Assembly: GCA_902465325.1 (NCBI GenBank)
Contig: CABQMV010000113.1
Coordinates: 1 to 6,054, forward strand
Source of the DNA: an uncultured Oscillospiraceae bacterium
GTDB taxonomy: Bacteria; Bacillota; Clostridia; UBA1212; SIG427
Direction of reading: 5' to 3'
DNA: 6,054 bases
Both the position numbers and the translations under genes were made by a program. This document shows positions 1 through 5,922 of this stretch, one piece after another. The notes beneath the pieces are model-generated. The model was not told the DNA's origin. It searched no databases and saw only the letters and a list, made by a program, of their open reading frames with translations. The stretch's first letter is position 1; the number at the start of each line of letters is the position of its first letter.

Positions 1-80
1 CAAACTGGAAGTTGTCTATTTCTTCTTTTTCGGTTTTGGGGCTGGCAAACGGAGAGGGGCGGCACCGCATAAACCTTTTA
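1..80 (+). other. Downstream end of an unseen upstream unit
   Basis: These 80 bases precede a strong plus-strand terminator, so they should be the 3' end or 3' untranslated region of an upstream plus-strand gene. Frame 1 is open from base 1 to a TAA at 70-72, about 8 bases before the terminator stem. That is a plausible place for a gene to end, but the 23 encoded residues (Phe/Leu/Trp-rich, ending RGGTA) match no family that I recognise. Frame 2 stays open through the terminator and frame 3 stops only after it, so neither is a likely gene end. I cannot say what the upstream gene is, or whether its coding part reaches into the window. Confidence 0.3.
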
Positions 81-110
81 TTCCGGAGGAAAAACCTCCG
101 GAATTTTTTT
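81..110 (+). terminator. Intrinsic terminator upstream of putP
   Basis: A perfect 9-bp stem (TTCCGGAGG at 81-89 with CCTCCGGAA at 95-103) closes a 5-base A loop and is followed at once by seven T residues (104-110). This is a canonical Rho-independent terminator for plus-strand transcription. On the minus strand the stem is followed by an A-rich run, so it is not bidirectional. It isolates putP from upstream transcription. Confidence 0.93.
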
Positions 111-130
111 GTTTGCTCATGAGACGGTAT

Positions 131-159
131 TTGACTCTTCTGGGTAATTCTGCTACTAT
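131..159 (+). promoter_or_regulatory. Housekeeping sigma-70/SigA promoter of putP
   Basis: TTGACT (131-136, 5 of 6 to the -35 consensus) and TACTAT (154-159, 5 of 6 to the -10 consensus) are separated by exactly 17 bp. A TGC at 151-153 adds an extended -10 element. The start site would be near 166, giving a leader of about 40 nt. I see no obvious operator in or around it. This is the best-matching promoter in the window. Confidence 0.82.
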
Positions 160-195
160 TAAGACATTCTTATGCATTAAAATATTCAATAATAC

Positions 196-201
196 GAGGA
201 G
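196..201 (+). promoter_or_regulatory. Ribosome binding site of putP
   Basis: GAGGAG lies six bases before the ATG at 208. It fixes this start over the downstream in-frame ATG codons, and the resulting N-terminus aligns with PutP proteins. Confidence 0.85.
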
Positions 202-207
202 ACGGCG

Positions 208-1728
208 ATGAGTGACAAAGTTGTATTTTTTATCATGATTTTTCTTTATCTGCTTTTTATGATAGGGATTGGGCTTTATTTTTTCAAAAAGAACAGAAAT
301 GTTTCCGACTACTTTTTGGGTGGGCGAAATCTCAATAAATGGGTGAGCGCCATGTCGGCTCAGGCTTCGGATATGTCCGGATGGCTGCTAATGGGACTGC
401 CGGGAACTGCTTACATACTTTTTGCGGGAACGACGGAGGCTATATGGACTGCCATTGGTCTGGCAGTGGGTACCTATCTGAACTGGCTGATCGTTGCCAA
501 GCGTCTGAGAGGCTATACGGCAAAGACCAACTCTATTACGCTGCCTGAGTTTTTTGAAAAGCGGTACCGGGATCACTCCGGTGTGCTGAAAGTGATTTCC
601 TCTGTTTTCGTTTTAGTGTTCTTCCTTTTTTATACGGCCTCTATGTTTTCGGCCGGTGCAAAGCTGTTTAAAAGCGTATTTGAGATTCCTTACGGCTATG
701 CCCTGCTGATTTCTACAGTGGTAGTGGTAGCGTATACGTTTTTGGGAGGATTTCTTGCGGTTTGCTGGACCGATACCATTCAGGGGGTTTTGATGTTCCT
801 GGCCCTGATTGTGACGCCGATCGTAGCTTTTGTAAAGCTGGGAGGAGGAAGCGGTGTGTCCGCGGCTCTGGCCAATGTAGGCGGAGAATTTTCTTTTATT
901 CCCTATATTGACGGAGGGGGCGTCAACGGACTGCTTTTGCTTTCCAGCTTAGCCTGGGGACTGGGCTATTTTGGGCAGCCCCATATCTTGCCAAGATTTA
1001 TGGCGATTAAAAACACAAAGGAAATCCGTCCGGCCAGAATCATTGCTATGGTATGGGTGCTGATCACTCTGGCGATGGCGGTTGTCGTAGGAATATTTGG
1101 TGCTATGCTGTATCCGGAGCTGGCTGACGGTGAAACGGTATTTATAGAAATGGTAAAGGATTTGTTCCCGGCAGTGATTACGGGGATCCTGCTGACGGCT
1201 ATATTGGCTGCGATTATGAGTACAGCGGACAGTCAGCTTCTGGTTACGTCTTCTGCTGTGTCGTCGGATATCTTTAAGGGTGTTATTAAGAAAAACGCCG
1301 GCGAGAAGTCGGTTTTGTGGGTCAGCCGGATTACGGTCATTGTTATTTCCATTATTGCTGCCCTGCTGGTTTGTGTAGAGAATCCTGAAGAAGGGACAAT
1401 CATGGCCAAAATTAATCAATCTGTATTTGACCTGGTAGCCTTTGCCTGGGCTGGCTTTGGTGCGGCGTTTGGTCCCATTGTGCTGTTTTCTCTGTTCTGG
1501 AAGAAGACCACAAAGCCTGCGGCATATCTGGGAATCTTGTCCGGAGGCGTCACGGCCCTGGCATGGTGGCTGCTGGACGGAGGCCTGTTTGATATCTATG
1601 AAATTGTTCCCGGGTTCCTGGTTTCCAGTGTGGTTATTGTAGTGGTCAGTCTGCTGACAAAGACAACAGAAGACATGGAGTCGGAGTTTGAGGAGGTACG
1701 TGCTGCCTGCCGCAGCGGCCAGGACTGA
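208..1728 (+). CDS. putP: Sodium/proline symporter PutP
   Basis: A 506-residue member of the solute:sodium symporter family (about 502 residues in E. coli PutP). It imports L-proline across the cytoplasmic membrane with Na+. Hydrophobic segments run along the whole length, consistent with the family's 13 helices. The signature SDMSGWLLMGLPG (54-66) is intact, with Asp55 and Ser57 at the same positions as the Na+-site residues of E. coli PutP. Other conserved blocks are FLGGFLAV (178-185), the loop GYFGQPHILPRFMA (253-266), IMSTADSQLLV (336-346, with Ser338/Thr339 matching the second pair of Na+ ligands) and AFAWAGFGAAFGP (411-423). The C-terminal tail is short, acidic and soluble. The gene is intact, with its own promoter, a strong ribosome site and hairpins on both sides, so it is probably monocistronic. 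Proline uptake could serve osmoprotection or amino-acid fermentation; the sequence does not say which. The family call is very firm, and proline as substrate is likely. Confidence 0.95.
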   Translation: MSDKVVFFIMIFLYLLFMIGIGLYFFKKNRNVSDYFLGGRNLNKWVSAMSAQASDMSGWLLMGLPGTAYILFAGTTEAIWTAIGLAVGTYLNWLIVAKRLRGYTAKTNSITLPEFFEKRYRDHSGVLKVISSVFVLVFFLFYTASMFSAGAKLFKSVFEIPYGYALLISTVVVVAYTFLGGFLAVCWTDTIQGVLMFLALIVTPIVAFVKLGGGSGVSAALANVGGEFSFIPYIDGGGVNGLLLLSSLAWGLGYFGQPHILPRFMAIKNTKEIRPARIIAMVWVLITLAMAVVVGIFGAMLYPELADGETVFIEMVKDLFPAVITGILLTAILAAIMSTADSQLLVTSSAVSSDIFKGVIKKNAGEKSVLWVSRITVIVISIIAALLVCVENPEEGTIMAKINQSVFDLVAFAWAGFGAAFGPIVLFSLFWKKTTKPAAYLGILSGGVTALAWWLLDGGLFDIYEIVPGFLVSSVVIVVVSLLTKTTEDMESEFEEVRAACRSGQD

Positions 1729-1768
1729 GAGCCTATTTTTTTCTTTGACTACTTTTATAGGGATTTTA

Positions 1769-1802
1769 CACAGAACCGGGAAATGCGCTTCCCGGTTCTG
1801 TG
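1769..1802 (+). terminator. Hairpin, probable terminator after putP
   Basis: A perfect 14-bp stem (1769-1782 with 1789-1802, containing CAGAACCGGGAA and its complement) encloses a six-base loop, ATGCGC. It starts 41 bases after the putP stop. The downstream tract is only moderately T-rich (CGCTTGTTTCCC), so termination may be incomplete, or the element may mainly protect the putP mRNA 3' end. The stem is much stronger than chance would give. The minus side also lacks a good T-run. Confidence 0.6.
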
Positions 1803-1864
1803 CGCTTGTTTCCCTATATACTTTTCTCCTATACAAAAGAGGAACGGTGTGTCTGCGGCGGCGA

Positions 1865-1870
1865 TATAAT
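1865..1870 (+). promoter_or_regulatory. Consensus -10 (TATAAT) before the MFS gene
   Basis: A perfect TATAAT lies about 40 bases before the chosen ATG and predicts a start near 1877. No recognisable -35 occurs 16-18 bp upstream (GAACGG-like at 1842-1847) and there is no TGn extension. Either the promoter is weak and needs an activator, or readthrough from putP contributes. Its place just before the start and after the hairpin supports a separate transcription unit. Confidence 0.45.
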
Positions 1871-1910
1871 ATTTATAGAAACTTTTATACCTCCGGGAGC
1901 CATGGCTTTT

Positions 1911-3113
1911 ATGCGAACCTATCGGTCTACTGTATTTACCTGTTATGTGGGCGCTTTTACACAGGCGGCGACCAATAATTTTGCTCCGCTGCTGTTTCTG
2001 ACTTTTTTTAACGAGTTTCATATTTCTATCAGTAAAATCAGTTTTCTGATTACGTTGAATTTCTGCACACAGATGCTGGTGGATTTTCTGGGGGCTCGCT
2101 TTGTAGATTCCCTGGGTTATCGAGTCTCTGTTGTAACCGCTCATATTCTGGCAGCTCTTGGTTTACTGGAGCTGGGCCTGCTGCCCTACCTGCTGCCCTC
2201 TCCCTATGTGGGACTGTGCATTGCTGTCATAACGGGGGCTGTTGGAAGCGGTTTGATAGAGGTGCTGCTCAGTCCTATTGTAGAGGCTCTTCCCGGCCCT
2301 GAAAAGGCCTCTGCTATGAGTGTACTGCATTCTTTTTATTGCTGGGGCATGATGACGGTCATTCTGGTTTCTACAGCGTTTTTTTATTTTTTTCGTATTG
2401 AATACTGGAGGCTCCTAGCAATCGGCTGGGCAATCATCCCCGCTGTCAACGCCCTTTTATTTTCCCGTGTTCCGATCTGTACCCTGGAAAGCACAAAGGG
2501 ACAGAGCTTAAAAATGTCAGCGCTGTTTCAGAAGAAGCAATTTTGGATTTTCTTATTTCTTATGTTCTGTTCCGGCGCTGCGGAACAGGCGCTGGCGCAG
2601 TGGATCTCTCTTTTTGTGGAGTCTGATCTGGCGATTTCTAAGACCTTGGGAGATCTGCTGGGCCCCTGTGTCTTTGCTATGCTTATGGGCCTGTCGCGTC
2701 TGATTTTCGGGAACTTTGGGGACAGGATTGATTTAAGAAAATCTACCATGTGGGGAGGCGGCATCTGTTTTATTGGATTCTTAATAGCGGCGCTGTCTCC
2801 CTATCGGATTCTGTCCCTGCTGGGCTGCGGTGTGTGCGGCCTTTCTGTGGGAATGATGTGGCCTGGGGTCATCAGTCAGGCAGCCAGACTGCTTCCTGCC
2901 GGCGGGACTGCCATGTTTGGGCTTTTGGCATTGGCCGGGGATGTGGGATGCTTTGCAGGCCCCGATGTGGTAGGCTGGGTATCTGCCGCTGCGTCGGAAA
3001 CGTCTAATCAGGCAAATCTCCGAGCAGGCCTGCTGAGCGCCTCTGTTTTTGCTGCTCTCATTGCCGTTGGGGCCCTTATGCTGAAAAAATATTCAAATAC
3101 AAATGATTTATAG
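1911..3113 (+). CDS. MFS transporter, substrate unknown
   Basis: A 400-residue polytopic membrane protein of the major facilitator superfamily, about the usual 12-helix length. A degenerate motif A (G61-x-x-x-x-D66-x-x-G69-Y-R71) follows the second hydrophobic segment, and its counterpart GNFGDRIDLRK (267-277) lies in the second half. The two half-repeats are joined by a hydrophilic linker at about 186-210. Distinct blocks are TQAATNNFAPLLFL (17-30), LLSPIVEALPG (119-129), MSVLHSFYCWG (136-146) and AEQALAQW (224-231, with Glu226). They resemble a group of uncharacterised clostridial MFS carriers that I know from memory, with some FucP-like flavour. The substrate cannot be told; a sugar or organic acid is only a guess. 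Start choice: GGGAG at 1895-1899 is 11 bases from ATG 1911 but only 2 from ATG 1902, and MRTYRS matches the way such carriers usually begin. ATG 1902 would add three residues (MAF). The frame stays open back to 1800 but has no better start, and that stretch overlaps the hairpin. No neighbour points to a pathway. Confidence 0.85.
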   Translation: MRTYRSTVFTCYVGAFTQAATNNFAPLLFLTFFNEFHISISKISFLITLNFCTQMLVDFLGARFVDSLGYRVSVVTAHILAALGLLELGLLPYLLPSPYVGLCIAVITGAVGSGLIEVLLSPIVEALPGPEKASAMSVLHSFYCWGMMTVILVSTAFFYFFRIEYWRLLAIGWAIIPAVNALLFSRVPICTLESTKGQSLKMSALFQKKQFWIFLFLMFCSGAAEQALAQWISLFVESDLAISKTLGDLLGPCVFAMLMGLSRLIFGNFGDRIDLRKSTMWGGGICFIGFLIAALSPYRILSLLGCGVCGLSVGMMWPGVISQAARLLPAGGTAMFGLLALAGDVGCFAGPDVVGWVSAAASETSNQANLRAGLLSASVFAALIAVGALMLKKYSNTNDL

Positions 3114-3131
3114 AGGATTTTATGGTATTAT
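3103..3131 (+). promoter_or_regulatory. Probable promoter of the mreB-like gene
   Basis: TATTAT (3126-3131) preceded by TGG (3123-3125) forms an extended -10. A poor -35, ATGATT (3103-3108, 3 of 6), lies 17 bp upstream and overlaps the last codons of the MFS gene. The start would be near 3138, giving a leader of about 73 nt. No terminator separates this gene from the MFS gene, so readthrough is also possible. Confidence 0.55.
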
Positions 3132-3154
3132 ATAGATAGCTTTTCAGCTGAGCC

Positions 3155-3178
3155 TTGGGCGGCGGGATCTGCGCCCGA
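3155..3178 (+). other. Leader hairpin upstream of the mreB-like gene
   Basis: TTGGGCG (3155-3161) can pair with CGCCCGA (3172-3178), giving seven pairs with one T-G wobble around a 10-base loop. It lies in the predicted 5' untranslated region, about 18 bases before the ribosome site. There is no T-run after it, so it is not an intrinsic terminator. It could be an mRNA-stability or regulatory stem, or chance. I recognise no known riboswitch or leader family here. Confidence 0.3.
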
Positions 3179-3195
3179 TTACTATCAATACAGAC

Positions 3196-3201
3196 GAGGG
3201 G
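3196..3201 (+). promoter_or_regulatory. Ribosome binding site of the mreB-like gene
   Basis: GAGGGG, nine bases before the ATG at 3211, supports that start. The predicted N-terminus reaches the first phosphate-binding loop at residue 11, as is normal for MreB proteins. Confidence 0.75.
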
Positions 3202-3210
3202 TTATAAAGG

Positions 3211-4221
3211 ATGGGTTATTTCAGACAGAATGTGGCAATTGATATTGGAACTGCCACTGTTCTGATGTATTTGGAGGACAAGGGAATTGTTGTAAACGAG
3301 CCGTCTTTGGTGGCGGTGAAGCATGGCAGCAGTAAGATTGTTGCCATAGGCCATGAAGCCAAAACCATGCTGGGCAGGACCAATGAGGATACCGAGGTTA
3401 TCCAACCGATACGGGGCGGGGTTGTCTCTCTCTTTTCCCTTACAAAAAAGATGATCAGTTACTATCTTAACAGTTCCATTAAGAATCCCTTACACAGAAT
3501 TCTTAAGCCGGACGTTATGATTGCTGTGCCTATACATACTACGAATGTAGAGAAGCGAGCGGTAGAGAGAGTGGCCCAGGAGGCCGGCTGCGCCAGAGTT
3601 TTTATGATTGAAGAGCCGCTGGCGGCGGCCATCGGTTCCGGCCTGGATATAGAAAAGGCCTGCGGGCATATGATTGTGGATATAGGCGGCGGAACCACAG
3701 ACGTAGCGGTGATTTCTTTTGAGGGAATCGTTTCCGGCAAAAGTATTAAAGTGGCGGGCGACCATTTTGATGAAGCGATTAGTGCCTACATTAAGAAAAA
3801 ATACGCTATGCTTATTGGTCCGCTGGAGGCAGAGGCCATCAAAAAGAATATTGCCTGTCTGTATCACGGCATGGAGCAGAAGAAAATGGAAATTCACGGG
3901 ACCGATCTCATAGACGGAAGCTTTAAGGAAAAAGTTATTACCTCGGACGAATTGATGGAAACCATGATGGAGGTTGCTGTTCCTATTTTAGACTGTATCC
4001 ATGAGGTGCTGGAAAGCACTCCTCCGGAGCTGGCCGGTGATATATATGGCAGGGGTATTTTGATGACGGGCGGAGGCAGTCTGATCAAGGGACTGGACGA
4101 GCTGGTGCATCGCAGCACAGGGATCGATGTGGCTGTAGCAGAGGAGCCTGCCCTTTGCGTAGTGAAAGGGGCATATAAGGTGCTGACGAATATGAGTGAG
4201 GCCCAGAAAACAAATATTTAG
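3211..4221 (+). CDS. mreB: MreB/Mbl-family actin-like cell-shape protein (Mbl-like)
   Basis: A 336-residue bacterial actin homologue, full family length (B. subtilis MreB is about 337). MreB and Mbl polymerise with ATP on the inner face of the membrane and guide peptidoglycan insertion during elongation. The actin-fold nucleotide motifs are in order: phosphate loop 1 DIGTATVLMY (11-20), connecting helix IEEPLAAAIG (133-142), phosphate loop 2 DIGGGTTDVAVIS (157-169), GDHFDEAI (183-190) and adenosine motif TGGGSLIKGLDEL (286-298), preceded by TPPELAGDI (270-278). It departs from canonical MreB: Asn of DLGTAN is Thr16, and the usual IKxEIG after the LIG segment reads IKKNIACLYHG (210-220). B. 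subtilis Mbl also deviates at these sites, so an Mbl-like paralogue is likelier than the housekeeping MreB. mreC, mreD and the Min genes, the usual MreB neighbours, are absent on both sides. The gene converges on murC with overlapping stops. The family is certain; which paralogue is not. Confidence 0.9.
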   Translation: MGYFRQNVAIDIGTATVLMYLEDKGIVVNEPSLVAVKHGSSKIVAIGHEAKTMLGRTNEDTEVIQPIRGGVVSLFSLTKKMISYYLNSSIKNPLHRILKPDVMIAVPIHTTNVEKRAVERVAQEAGCARVFMIEEPLAAAIGSGLDIEKACGHMIVDIGGGTTDVAVISFEGIVSGKSIKVAGDHFDEAISAYIKKKYAMLIGPLEAEAIKKNIACLYHGMEQKKMEIHGTDLIDGSFKEKVITSDELMETMMEVAVPILDCIHEVLESTPPELAGDIYGRGILMTGGGSLIKGLDELVHRSTGIDVAVAEEPALCVVKGAYKVLTNMSEAQKTNI

Positions 4222-5630
4222 CTGTTTTTAAGAGAAACCGAGCTTTCTGAAAGCTTGGCAGCTACTTTGTTGATATCTCCTGCGCCAAGTGTGATGACAA
4301 TATCTCCTTCTGCGGCGTTTTCCTGTATATAGGTCTCTATTTCCTGGAAAGAAGGAATATATACGGCGTTTACGCCTGCACGGTTGAATTTTTCTGTAAG
4401 AAGGGCGGAAGTAATATTGCCGGGGTCCTTTTCGCGAGCAGCATAGATATCTGCCAGAATTACCAAATGGCTGGCGCGGAGTGCGCGGCAGAAATCGTCC
4501 CCGAAGGATTTGACACGAGAGTAGGTATGGGGCTGAAAGATGCTCCAGATACGTCCCCTGTCTCCTACCATTGTTTTAGCGGTATCCATTACTGCCTTTA
4601 TTTCTGTAGGATGGTGTGCGTAGTCATCAATAATGGGAGCTCCATTTACACGGCCCTTATATTCAAAGCGTCTTTTGGTACCCTGAAAGGCCAAAAGTCC
4701 CTGAGAAATATCCTGACCGGTGCAGCCCAGCTGTACACAGGAAGCTGCTGCGGCCAGCGCATTAGAGATGTTGTGCCGTCCCGGCACCTGCAATTTTATC
4801 TGAGCCAGCGGACTGTCTTTTGTATAAATTGTAAAGTGAGAGGTCCCGTCAGATTGGACGGTTATTTCTTTTGTATAAAAATCTGCGTTCTCCGAGACAA
4901 TGGAATAGGTAAGTATTTTACAGTTTGCCTTTTCAGCGGCCTGCATGGCGCAGGCATTGTCCTGACAGACAATCAAAAAGCCCCGGGGGTCAATTTTGCC
5001 AGCAAAAGCAGAAAAGGTTTCTATGATTTCCGGAAGTCCGCCCTTGTAAAAATCCAAATGCTCTGCTTCCACGTTTAATATAATTCCGGCAAAGGGAGAT
5101 AAATTCAGCAGATTTTTATGGTATTCACAGGCCTCTGTGACCAAGTAGGGACTGGTAGAAGCGCGCACGCTCCCATTTATCAGCGGAAAAAAGCCTCCTA
5201 AATGAACGCAGGGGTCTTTCCCGGAGGCCAGCAAAATCGCCGCTGCCATACTGGTGGTGGTGGTTTTGCCGTGCGTACCGGATACCGCCAGAGAATAGGG
5301 GTGTCTGCTGACAATACTGCCTAAAAAAACGCCCCGTTCTATTGTTGGGATCCCCAGCTCTTTTGCCTTTAAAAGCTCAGGATTGTCGTCTGATATGGCC
5401 AGTGTATATACCACCAGATCGCAGTCAGCAGACAGGTTTTCCGGAGCATGGCCGTAATGAATCTGTGCGCCCAGCTGTTCCAGCCTGTGGGTATTGACGG
5501 ATTGGCTGCGGTCAGAACCGGTAACGGCAATTCCGTATTTCATAATGATTTCAGCGATGCCATTCATGCTGGAACCGCCGATGCCAATTAAATGGACCTT
5601 TTTTATTCCGTTTTTAAATATATTATTCAA
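4218..5630 (-). CDS. murC: UDP-N-acetylmuramate--L-alanine ligase MurC
   Basis: A 470-residue cytoplasmic Mur ligase (family about 430-490) that uses ATP to join L-alanine to UDP-MurNAc, the first step of the peptidoglycan stem peptide. N-terminal UDP-binding domain: HLIGIGGSSMNGIAEI (13-28). Central ATPase domain: P-loop GTHGKTTTT (118-126), EACEY (166-170) and NVEAEHLDFY (186-195). PGRHNISNALAA (283-294) leads to the C-terminal domain with DDYAHHPTEI (335-344), FQPHTYSR (365-372) and DIYAAREKDPG (394-404). EACEYHKN, in place of the EADESD of proteobacteria, is a form that I associate with clostridial MurC. The start is TTG (5630-5628), with AAGAGG eight bases upstream; an in-frame TAA a few codons before rules out a longer start, and the next in-frame ATG (residue 22) would cut off the nucleotide-binding Gly loop. 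It has its own promoter and appears monocistronic. Its TAA overlaps the stop of the facing mreB-like gene, and no intrinsic terminator follows. Confidence 0.96.
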   Translation of the reverse strand: MNNIFKNGIKKVHLIGIGGSSMNGIAEIIMKYGIAVTGSDRSQSVNTHRLEQLGAQIHYGHAPENLSADCDLVVYTLAISDDNPELLKAKELGIPTIERGVFLGSIVSRHPYSLAVSGTHGKTTTTSMAAAILLASGKDPCVHLGGFFPLINGSVRASTSPYLVTEACEYHKNLLNLSPFAGIILNVEAEHLDFYKGGLPEIIETFSAFAGKIDPRGFLIVCQDNACAMQAAEKANCKILTYSIVSENADFYTKEITVQSDGTSHFTIYTKDSPLAQIKLQVPGRHNISNALAAAASCVQLGCTGQDISQGLLAFQGTKRRFEYKGRVNGAPIIDDYAHHPTEIKAVMDTAKTMVGDRGRIWSIFQPHTYSRVKSFGDDFCRALRASHLVILADIYAAREKDPGNITSALLTEKFNRAGVNAVYIPSFQEIETYIQENAAEGDIVITLGAGDINKVAAKLSESSVSLKNS

Positions 5631-5638
5631 GAAAAACG

Positions 5639-5644
5639 CCTCTT
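5639..5644 (-). promoter_or_regulatory. Ribosome binding site that fixes the TTG start of murC
   Basis: Read on the minus strand, AAGAGG is followed by eight bases and then TTG. No ATG or GTG occurs between the in-frame upstream stop and this TTG. The following residues NNIFKNGIKKVHLIGIGG give the usual short MurC N-terminus. Confidence 0.8.
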
Positions 5645-5673
5645 GTTTTTATTTCTATTCATTTCAGGAACAC

Positions 5674-5702
5674 ATTTTAACACGAATTCGGTGTAAACGC
5701 AA
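5674..5702 (-). promoter_or_regulatory. Probable promoter of murC
   Basis: On the minus strand TTGCGT (plus coordinates 5697-5702) and TAAAAT (5674-5679) are 17 bp apart, with TGT before the -10. The predicted start is near 5667, giving a leader of about 37 nt. The spacer holds the perfect 8-bp palindrome CGAATTCG (5683-5690), flanked by imperfectly matching TTTA-CAC and GTG-TTAAA arms. It could be an operator or chance. Confidence 0.55.
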
Positions 5703-5796
5703 TGGGCTGAGCTCCCCCGTTTATCTTTGCCGAAATTTGTACTTTGTATCCGGGCCGCGTGTCAGACACCTTGGCAATGCGGATTACTTATATATA

Positions 5797-5813
5797 TGTA
5801 CTGTTGCTGTACA
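5797..5813. repeat. Short inverted repeat TGTAC-N7-GTACA
   Basis: TGTAC (5797-5801) and GTACA (5809-5813) flank TGTTGCT. An AT-rich ATATATA run precedes it and GATAT follows. It sits in the 292-bp divergent region (5631-5922) between murC and pth, more than 100 bp upstream of each start. The rest of that region holds only the two promoters and the other palindromes listed. I see no small gene or RNA there. Confidence 0.3.
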
Positions 5814-5854
5814 GATATGAATCTGCTGTATTTTGCCAGGGTTTTAAACGAAGG

Positions 5855-5864
5855 CGGATATCCG
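5855..5864. repeat. Perfect 10-bp palindrome CGGATATCCG
   Basis: It lies about 12 bases upstream of the expected -35 position of the pth promoter and is fully self-complementary. It could be an activator or repressor half-site, or chance. Confidence 0.35.
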
Positions 5865-5898
5865 GAATAAAAACAATGCTTTTTGTCTGGAAGCATGG

Positions 5899-5904
5899 TA
5901 TAAT
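5899..5904 (+). promoter_or_regulatory. Extended -10 promoter of pth
   Basis: A perfect TATAAT preceded by TGG (5896-5898) forms an extended -10. The -35 position (5876-5881, ATGCTT) is poor, which extended -10 promoters tolerate. The start is expected near 5911, leaving a leader of only about a dozen bases before the pth ATG. Confidence 0.7.
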
Positions 5905-5905
5905 A

Positions 5906-5915
5906 ACCCGCGGGT
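5906..5915. repeat. Perfect GC-rich palindrome ACCCGCGGGT at the pth start site
   Basis: This 10-bp palindrome begins one base after the -10 and covers the predicted transcription start. It is flanked by AA on the left and TGTT on the right. A protein bound here would block the promoter, so a DNA operator is conceivable. An mRNA starting at about 5911 would not contain both arms, so an RNA hairpin is unlikely. Confidence 0.4.
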
Positions 5916-5922
5916 GTTATGT

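Noticed and set aside
1..110. Minus-strand gene beginning near 76 and running off the left edge
   Set aside because: A short open frame from a minus-strand ATG exists, but it has no convincing ribosome site, and the adjacent terminator points to plus-strand transcription from the left.
949..1836. 295-codon open frame on the minus strand opposite putP
   Set aside because: It lies wholly antisense to the well-conserved putP and its hairpin. Its product is rich in Arg, Gln, Asn and His with no recognisable motif. It is a shadow of the codon pattern of a membrane protein.
1800..1910. Longer N-terminus for the MFS gene starting at GTG 1800
   Set aside because: The GTG lies inside the hairpin stem and upstream of the TATAAT element. 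The extra 37 residues (Cys/Gly-rich, hydrophilic in part) are not like an MFS N-terminus.
4241..4255. AGCTT-TCTGA-AAGCT hairpin as a terminator for the mreB-like gene
   Set aside because: The stem is short, lies within the murC coding region and is not followed by a T-run.
4467..5078. 203-codon open frame on the plus strand opposite murC
   Set aside because: It is antisense to the conserved MurC core, matches no family that I know and has no convincing ribosome site.
5759..5769. GTGTCAGACAC inverted repeat as a regulator site
   Set aside because: It is an 11-base palindrome with a single central base, not paired with another copy and more than 120 bases from either start. It is too little to call.
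5494..5820. Small plus-strand gene at the murC 5' end and intergenic region
   Set aside because: Half of it is antisense to conserved murC codons. The product is Cys/Tyr/Phe-rich without motifs and crosses the murC promoter.
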